Below, piece after piece: positions 22,592 through 26,834 of a stretch of DNA of 26,834 nucleotides (positions within the stretch are counted from its first letter, which is position 1; each line of letters starts with the position of its first letter). The DNA is taken from the NCBI GenBank assembly GCA_002431915.1, contig DJEP01000033.1, positions 1-26,834 on the forward strand, written 5' to 3'. The notes beneath the pieces were generated by a model. The model was not told where the DNA came from. It was given only the letters and a program-made list of their open reading frames with translations, and did no database searches. The stretch is from Lachnospiraceae bacterium UBA5895. GTDB lineage: Bacteria > Bacillota > Clostridia > Lachnospirales > Lachnospiraceae. The position numbers and the translations under genes are program-made.

Positions 22592-23908
22592 TTATTTCTT
22601 CGTCTTCATAAACTGCCGGTAAAAAATAAATCCCACCAGTGAAGTGATCGTCTCTGTCACCGGAAATGTCAGCCAGAAGCTGTGCAGTCCCCATCGGGAA
22701 AATAAAAATCCCAGCGGCACAAACAGCACCACGGTACGAATTATGGTAAGCAGAGAACTCTTCAGCGCCTGCCCCAGTGCCTGGAAAAATACCGGGAAGA
22801 TCAGGGAAGTCACCATGGGAAAAAAGCTGATCCCGATGAGATGGAATCCATAGGCTCCGATGCTTACAACCTCCGGATCCTGCGTGAATACCCGGAGCAT
22901 CGGTGCCGGGATCAGTTCAAAGCACAGGGTTCCGATGAACATCAGTCCCAGGCCGTACCCCAGTGACACCCATAGTGTCTTACGGCACCTGTCCACACTG
23001 CCCGCCGCATAATTATAGCTGATCACAGGCACGATACAGGTCTGCAACGCTCCCAGCGGGATAAAAAAGAACGTCTGCCACTTATAATACAGTCCCAGTG
23101 CCGTCACTGCCTGATCTGAAAAACCTGCCAGAATCAGGTTCAGTCCCAGGATGTAAAAGGTGTACGCCGACAGCATAAGGATATTGGGAATTCCCAGTAC
23201 ATAGATCCTCTTAACATCCTCCGGATAACAGGATAATGCCGGAGATCTTCGGAAGCCTTTTTTACATACAATGAGAGCCGCCACGATCTGTCCTGCCACG
23301 GTAGCAATAGCCGCTCCGGCAATCCCCAGTTCCGGCAGCCCGAACATGCCGAAGATCAGCAAGGGATCTAATACGATATTCGTCACTGCACCCACGATCT
23401 GGGCAATCATCGGAGTCTTCATGTCTCCGTTGGCCTGCAATATCTTCGTCCAGATGCTCTCCGTGAAAAGTCCGATGCTGAAGACACAGACGATCCGTCC
23501 GTAGAGCACCACATCCCGGATCACTTCTTCCGAATCCGTGGACATCCGCGCATAGCCCGGCAGGATCAGATAACAAATCACCGCAAACAGGACCCACATG
23601 ATCAGTGCCAATGGTGTTCCGGTTCCGCCGATTTCATCCGCCTTTTCCTGCTTCCGGATGCCTAAGTAATGAGCCATATTCGTATTGATGCCCACGCCGG
23701 TTCCCACCGCCAGCGCGATCATCAACAGCTGTAACGGATAAATAATGGACAAAGCCGTCAGTCCCGTCTCGGAACATTTTCCCACGAAAAAGCTGTCTAC
23801 AATATTATAAAGGGCCTGGATCAGCTGCGCCAGCATAACCGGCGGAGCCATCCGTAACAAAATCTTACTGATCTTCTCAGTTCCAAACATTTCACTGTCT
23901 GCTGCCAT
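22592..23908 (-). CDS. MATE family efflux transporter
   Basis: The 438-aa protein has about 12 transmembrane segments in two homologous halves, opening with the family pattern ILLRMAPPVMLAQLIQALYNIVDSFFVGK and a matching second half around GLNLILAGFSDQAVTALGLYYKWQ. MATE transporters export cationic drugs or metabolites in exchange for Na+ or H+. The substrate cannot be predicted. Its start overlaps the end of the NTP pyrophosphatase gene by 17 nt, suggesting translational coupling; GGTGA is the only nearby ribosome site. A later ATG (MFGTEKISK) is possible but has no better site. Confidence 0.9.
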   Translation of the reverse strand: MAADSEMFGTEKISKILLRMAPPVMLAQLIQALYNIVDSFFVGKCSETGLTALSIIYPLQLLMIALAVGTGVGINTNMAHYLGIRKQEKADEIGGTGTPLALIMWVLFAVICYLILPGYARMSTDSEEVIRDVVLYGRIVCVFSIGLFTESIWTKILQANGDMKTPMIAQIVGAVTNIVLDPLLIFGMFGLPELGIAGAAIATVAGQIVAALIVCKKGFRRSPALSCYPEDVKRIYVLGIPNILMLSAYTFYILGLNLILAGFSDQAVTALGLYYKWQTFFFIPLGALQTCIVPVISYNYAAGSVDRCRKTLWVSLGYGLGLMFIGTLCFELIPAPMLRVFTQDPEVVSIGAYGFHLIGISFFPMVTSLIFPVFFQALGQALKSSLLTIIRTVVLFVPLGFLFSRWGLHSFWLTFPVTETITSLVGFIFYRQFMKTKK

Positions 23909-24539
23909 TTGTATTCACCGTTCCCTCTTGTAAGATTCTCCGGAAAAAAGTAAGGAACCCTTCTTCTACCGCCACCTGATCCACCGCAGTCTGTGGCAGG
24001 TCATAGAAATATTTTCCGCTCTGCGGATCCAGAGAAATACTATCTAAGGGGAAGCCTGCCTTACGGATACTGCTGTGGGGTATGTCGGTCAGCCAGAATT
24101 TTTCACTCTCCATGTCCGGCTCCATGGCTTCGTAAGTATGCTCCGCATCCTGCACATAGCAGATGGCGTTCCGGTATCTGGCTGTGAGCCTCCCGTAGCG
24201 CTTCACCAGTCCGGTGTAATGTTCCAGCATCTGCTCATCCGTCAAGTACACGCCGTTCACCGTCCGCACGTGCACTCCCGGCTGTATTTCCTCCGGCACA
24301 TCTTCAAAATACAGTCCCGAATCGCAGGAAAATACCGGCATCCGAAAAGATTCGTAATATGCAAGAGCTTTTTGTCTGGCATTCTCCAATGGGGTATTGC
24401 CCGTCTCCGGAACATCGGGAATCTCCACTCCCTGCGCCCGCAGATCCCTTAAACTGATCAGTTCAATGTCAAGCCCGGATAAGCGGTTCTGCATGGCGGC
24501 TACCTTTGCGGGATTGCCGGTACCGTATAACAATCTCAT
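23892..24539 (-). CDS. Divergent RdgB/HAM1-like non-canonical purine NTP pyrophosphatase
   Basis: The 215-aa protein carries the N-terminal substrate motif of HAM1 enzymes (YGTGNPAKVAAM, 5-16), ETGNTPLENARQKALAYY (45-62), and the catalytic SCDSGLYFEDVP with Asp73, followed by QPGVHVRTV. HAM1 enzymes hydrolyse ITP, XTP and dITP to monophosphates, keeping deaminated purines out of nucleic acids. The usual GFGYDPIF and SHR base-recognition motifs of the C-terminal half are not visible; instead there is KAGFPLDSISLDPQSGKYFYDLPQT. The fold is therefore likely, but the substrate may differ. AAAGGAC precedes the ATG, and a promoter match lies upstream. It heads the MATE-YhfC-HD operon. Confidence 0.75.
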   Translation of the reverse strand: MRLLYGTGNPAKVAAMQNRLSGLDIELISLRDLRAQGVEIPDVPETGNTPLENARQKALAYYESFRMPVFSCDSGLYFEDVPEEIQPGVHVRTVNGVYLTDEQMLEHYTGLVKRYGRLTARYRNAICYVQDAEHTYEAMEPDMESEKFWLTDIPHSSIRKAGFPLDSISLDPQSGKYFYDLPQTAVDQVAVEEGFLTFFRRILQEGTVNTNGSRQ

Positions 24540-24580
24540 AAATCTTGTCCTTTGTCACTCCTTATTGCTGATACCATTTT

Positions 24581-24609
24581 ATGATAACCCATTTTTCATT
24601 GGTATGCAA
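24581..24609 (-). promoter_or_regulatory. Promoter of the NTPase-MATE-YhfC-HD operon
   Basis: On the minus strand TTGCAT (24604-24609) and TATCAT (24581-24586) are separated by 17 nt, about 40 nt upstream of the ATG. ATACCA/TGGTAT half-sites (24572-24577 and 24600-24605) bracket the -10. Confidence 0.5.
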
Positions 24610-24774
24610 GACATGCAGCTTCTACAAAAAAAGCTTTGAAGACCACAGTGAGGAATCCCTCGTAGTTGTCTCTGCACCGGAGGACCGGAACCTCACCGAA
24701 GTGACGCACCGCGTGGTCCGCAAAGTCCACAAGGCACGCACGGGAGAAAAAGCCGGTACAAAAAGCATCAAAAA
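24610..24774. other. Unassigned GC-rich spacer with reading frames on both strands
   Basis: This 165-bp block is more GC-rich than the acyltransferase gene beside it and contains short inverted repeats such as CCGG-4-CCGG. Reading frames of 73 aa (minus, 24596-24817) and 83 aa (plus, 24581-24832) cross it, but both lack ribosome sites and overlap the acyltransferase end. I treat it as non-coding; it may be a decayed gene or a dispersed repeat. Confidence 0.4.
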
Positions 24775-25668
24775 TCAAACGGTCTGTTTTGGGGTTTTTC
24801 CGCACATTTTGCACCATCTATTTTTTATATAATTAATTGCATATTGCACGCATACGGAAAAAATAATTGCTGCCAGCAAATAGAAAATTCTGGTATATCC
24901 GATTCTCTGCGGCGTATAATACCACCACAGATTATTTTCATAACTGGCAAAATCAAAGTCTGTAAATACATGGAATAGTTTCGCACAGACACCGTAAATC
25001 GATTTCACGATCATGAATCCCAGGAACTGATTCATCATGATAGAATAGGTGTTGTCTGCCAGCAGATTCACATATTTATTTTTCCCAAAAACAGGTTCTA
25101 ACATGGTCGCTATTCGCATCCACATGGCAATTCCCAGATATCCCACGATAATCGGCATCACCGGTCCTTCCGTGAAATCATTACACCAGGACGGGGTATA
25201 TACCAGAAACTTTCCGTAATGATAAGTCAGTACAAGCTTTATCCCCATGATCACAGCAAAATAGAGAATGCCCGGAATCTTTCTTTCATACTTTTCCAGT
25301 GTCCGGTTATAAAAAATACCCAGGCTGTAAAAAGGGAGAAAATGAAGCATTCTGACCAGAGCCAGCCACCAGCCGGTATTGTAGCCATTACAGGCAAGCT
25401 GGTTCCCGACAATGCCAAGTACGATTCCAAATATAAAGAAGATCCACTCCGGAATATTTTTACAGATCTTCTTCAGAACTTTTCTGTATAAAATATTCAG
25501 CACCTGCACCATAAAAAGCGGTACGATAAACCAGTCCGCCAGATTCAGGGAAATTCCTCCTCCCTCGCAATGTCCGCACAGAACCATAAGGATTCCGACT
25601 GCATACAGAATTTTAAACCGATAGTCAATTCGCTGATCCGAACGATCATTTGTTAATGTGTTTGTCAC
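24775..25668 (-). CDS. Acyltransferase-3 family membrane protein, apparently internally shortened
   Basis: The 297-aa integral membrane protein begins DYRFKILYAVGILMVLCGHCEGGG, with the conserved helix-1 His33 of the acyltransferase-3 (OafA-like) family, and has several further membrane helices including GIMGIKLVLTYHYGKF-like and LLADNTYSIMMNQFLGF regions. Relatives O-acylate surface polysaccharides. The family is usually about 340-390 aa. Here GGGIS is followed at once by LNLADWFIVPLFM, so the block normally holding the next helices and the FxxSGYFY-type motif seems missing while the frame stays open. The start is GTG with AGGGGG five nt upstream. No terminator is visible after it. It may be inactive. 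Confidence 0.65.
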   Translation of the reverse strand: MTNTLTNDRSDQRIDYRFKILYAVGILMVLCGHCEGGGISLNLADWFIVPLFMVQVLNILYRKVLKKICKNIPEWIFFIFGIVLGIVGNQLACNGYNTGWWLALVRMLHFLPFYSLGIFYNRTLEKYERKIPGILYFAVIMGIKLVLTYHYGKFLVYTPSWCNDFTEGPVMPIIVGYLGIAMWMRIATMLEPVFGKNKYVNLLADNTYSIMMNQFLGFMIVKSIYGVCAKLFHVFTDFDFASYENNLWWYYTPQRIGYTRIFYLLAAIIFSVCVQYAINYIKNRWCKMCGKTPKQTV

Positions 25669-25714
25669 TTTGTCCCCCTGCTTTTCGCCTTTTTCATTTG
25701 TTCTAAATAAGTAT

Positions 25715-25747
25715 AAAAAACACTCCAGAACAACCGTCCTGGAGTGT
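25715..25747 (-). terminator. Terminator of rplM-rpsI
   Basis: ACACTCCAG (25720-25728) pairs perfectly with CTGGAGTGT (25739-25747) and the minus-strand RNA runs into six U (25715-25720). It lies about 40 nt past the rpsI stop. Confidence 0.9.
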
Positions 25748-25787
25748 AATAAACTTTGTCGGAACGTCGTAGGACGATCTGAACATA

Positions 25788-26183
25788 TTATCTCTTGGAG
25801 AACTGGGGAGCACGACGAGCTGCCTTTAAGCCGTACTTCTTTCTTTCCTTCATACGAGGGTCTCTGGTAAGGAATCCAGCCTTCTTCAGAACAGGTCTGA
25901 AGTCGCCGTCTACCTGAAGCAGAGCTCTTGCAATACCGTGTCTGATGGCACCAGCCTGACCGGTGTATCCACCACCGCGAACGTTAACCAGAACGTCAAA
26001 CTTCTCAGCAGTCTCAGTAGCTGCCAGAGGCTGACGAACGATAACCTTCAGAGTCTCCAGACCGAAGTACTCATCAATGCTTCTCTTATTGATTGTAATA
26101 TTACCATTACCGGGTACTAAATATACTCTGGCGATGGATTTCTTTCTTCTACCGGTTCCGTAGTATCTTTCTGTTTTAGCCAT
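25788..26183 (-). CDS. rpsI: 30S ribosomal protein S9
   Basis: The 131-aa small-subunit protein has the canonical YYGTGRRKKSIARVYL N-terminus, ITINKRSIDEYF, the VRGGGYTGQAGAIRHGIARAL core and the C-terminal tail DPRMKERKKYGLKAARRAPQFSKR, whose final Lys-Arg contacts P-site tRNA in the ribosome. Length is standard. The start has AGAGGAGG upstream and lies 25 nt after the rplM stop, the universal L13-S9 pairing. A strong terminator follows. Confidence 0.98.
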   Translation of the reverse strand: MAKTERYYGTGRRKKSIARVYLVPGNGNITINKRSIDEYFGLETLKVIVRQPLAATETAEKFDVLVNVRGGGYTGQAGAIRHGIARALLQVDGDFRPVLKKAGFLTRDPRMKERKKYGLKAARRAPQFSKR

Positions 26184-26208
26184 GATTTATTTTCCTCCTC
26201 TCAGTCCT

Positions 26209-26637
26209 TTAGAATGTCAGTACTTCAGGCTTCTGAGCTTCATGCTTGTGCTCAGGTCCTGCATATACGTGAAGTTTGGTGAACATCTGTCTTCCTAAAG
26301 GTCCCTTGGGAAGCATGCCCTTAACAGCAAGCTCGATAACCTGCTCAGGCTTCTTTGCGATTTTCTCTCTCAGGGTAGCTTCTTTTAAGCCACCAACGTA
26401 ATCGGAATGATGATAATAAACCTTCTGATCCAGCTTCTTACCGGTTACTTTGATCTTCTCAGCGTTGATAACGATAACGTTGTCACCGCAGTCGATGTGG
26501 GGAGTGAAGATAGGCTTGTTCTTGCCTCTCAGCACTTTAGCAACCTCAGATGCCAGACGGCCTAAGGTCATGTCAGTAGCGTCTACTACATACCATTTTC
26601 TATCGATTGTAGCTGGACTAGCCATAAATGTTTTCAT
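26209..26637 (-). CDS. rplM: 50S ribosomal protein L13
   Basis: The 142-aa large-subunit protein is an early assembly protein of 50S. Recognisable blocks are DRKWYVVDATDMTLGRLASEVAKVLRGKNKP, HIDCGDNVIVINAEKIKVTGKK, YYHHSDYVGGLKE and MLPKGPLGRQMFTKLHVYAGPEHKHEAQKP. Length is standard. TGGAGGG precedes the ATG. It is the first gene of the L13-S9 operon, behind a leader of about 170 nt that may be autoregulatory. Confidence 0.98.
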   Translation of the reverse strand: MKTFMASPATIDRKWYVVDATDMTLGRLASEVAKVLRGKNKPIFTPHIDCGDNVIVINAEKIKVTGKKLDQKVYYHHSDYVGGLKEATLREKIAKKPEQVIELAVKGMLPKGPLGRQMFTKLHVYAGPEHKHEAQKPEVLTF

Positions 26638-26820
26638 TATGTTCCCTCCATATTACTTTCGCCGATTCCTGATCGACTTTTTCAGTGTTCTGGTCCGATG
26701 GTAATCTGCAGATGTCCGGCTACATTTTACTTCTTCCCAAAACGGTTGAATACTATATTTCAATGCTTCGTCGGGGCTTTGACTCAGCATATTGAAACAC
26801 TGTCACAGTCATATATTATA
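26638..26820 (-). promoter_or_regulatory. rplM leader with -10 and stem-loops (possible L13 leader RNA)
   Basis: A TATAAT at 26815-26820 (minus) would start an mRNA near 26808; its -35 lies past the window edge. The leader forms TTTCAA-UA-UGCT paired with AGCA-TTGAAA around an 18-nt loop, then GUCGAU-5-AUCGGC nearer the gene. L13 autoregulatory leaders are known in Firmicutes, but I cannot confirm a match to that family. A 45-codon frame (26653-26790) lies in the leader without a ribosome site. Confidence 0.5.
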
Positions 26821-26834
26821 TGATACCACTCAAT

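Noticed and set aside
1..26834. CRISPR array, prophage, IS element or toxin-antitoxin system
   Set aside because: No regularly spaced repeats, integrase, transposase, phage structural genes or recognisable toxin-antitoxin pair were found on either strand.

Overview
The window reads as chromosomal DNA from an anaerobic, butyrate-forming member of the Clostridia, most likely Lachnospiraceae. This rests on the complete central butyrate operon in the order thl-crt-hbd-bcd-etfB-etfA, AGGAGG-type ribosome binding sites, clostridial-style intrinsic terminators and the rplM-rpsI pair. The genus cannot be fixed from the sequence alone. I see no phage, IS element, CRISPR array, tRNA or rRNA. Apart from one short-chain dehydrogenase at 19688-20422, every gene is on the minus strand, so biological reading order is from the right end to the left.

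Right to left: (1) 25715-26834 holds rplM-rpsI behind a structured leader. (2) 24775-25668 is an acyltransferase-3-like membrane protein that appears to have lost an internal block. (3) 20785-24539 is a probable operon of a divergent HAM1-type NTP pyrophosphatase, a MATE exporter, a YhfC intramembrane protease and an HD phosphohydrolase, starting at a promoter near 24581-24609 and ending at a terminator near 20719-20759. (4) 20397-20651 is a small conserved-looking protein overlapping tail to tail with the SDR gene; the SDR diverges from trxB. (5) 17156-18340 is a secreted SH3-NlpC/P60 wall hydrolase with a near-consensus promoter and a WalR-like box. (6) 16450-17155 is the only long gene-free stretch. 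It holds the hpf promoter, several dyads, a tight cluster of DnaA-box matches and a GC-rich structured element that ends in a minus-strand terminator. (7) hpf and a membrane-anchored M23 peptidase follow. (8) 8341-14557 is the butyrate operon, with a Rex-box match just upstream of its promoter and large hairpins in the thl-crt and hbd-bcd gaps. (9) 2578-8135 is a probable operon ybaK-mtnA-ykgJ-like-MCP-AAA+, with dyads at its promoter and 5' leader. (10) pncA-pncB (nicotinamide salvage) and a DNA-deoxyinosine glycosylase complete the left end.

The central metabolism is clear: two acetyl-CoA are condensed by Thl, reduced by Hbd, dehydrated by Crt, and reduced to butyryl-CoA by the Bcd-EtfBA complex, which in clostridia couples crotonyl-CoA reduction to ferredoxin reduction with NADH. 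The Rex-box match fits NADH/NAD+ control of that operon, and pncA-pncB maintain the NAD pool. No terminal butyrate gene (but, or ptb-buk) lies in the window.

I do not see one obvious large new gene system. The most interesting unexplained material is non-coding: the 70-nt nested hairpin between hbd and bcd, the structured element at 16940-17033 that shares an exact 11-mer with it, the DnaA-box cluster, and the ybaK leader stem-loop. Among proteins, the peptidase-less Lon-type AAA+ ATPase with an Asn in Walker B, encoded directly behind a chemoreceptor, is the best candidate for new biology.
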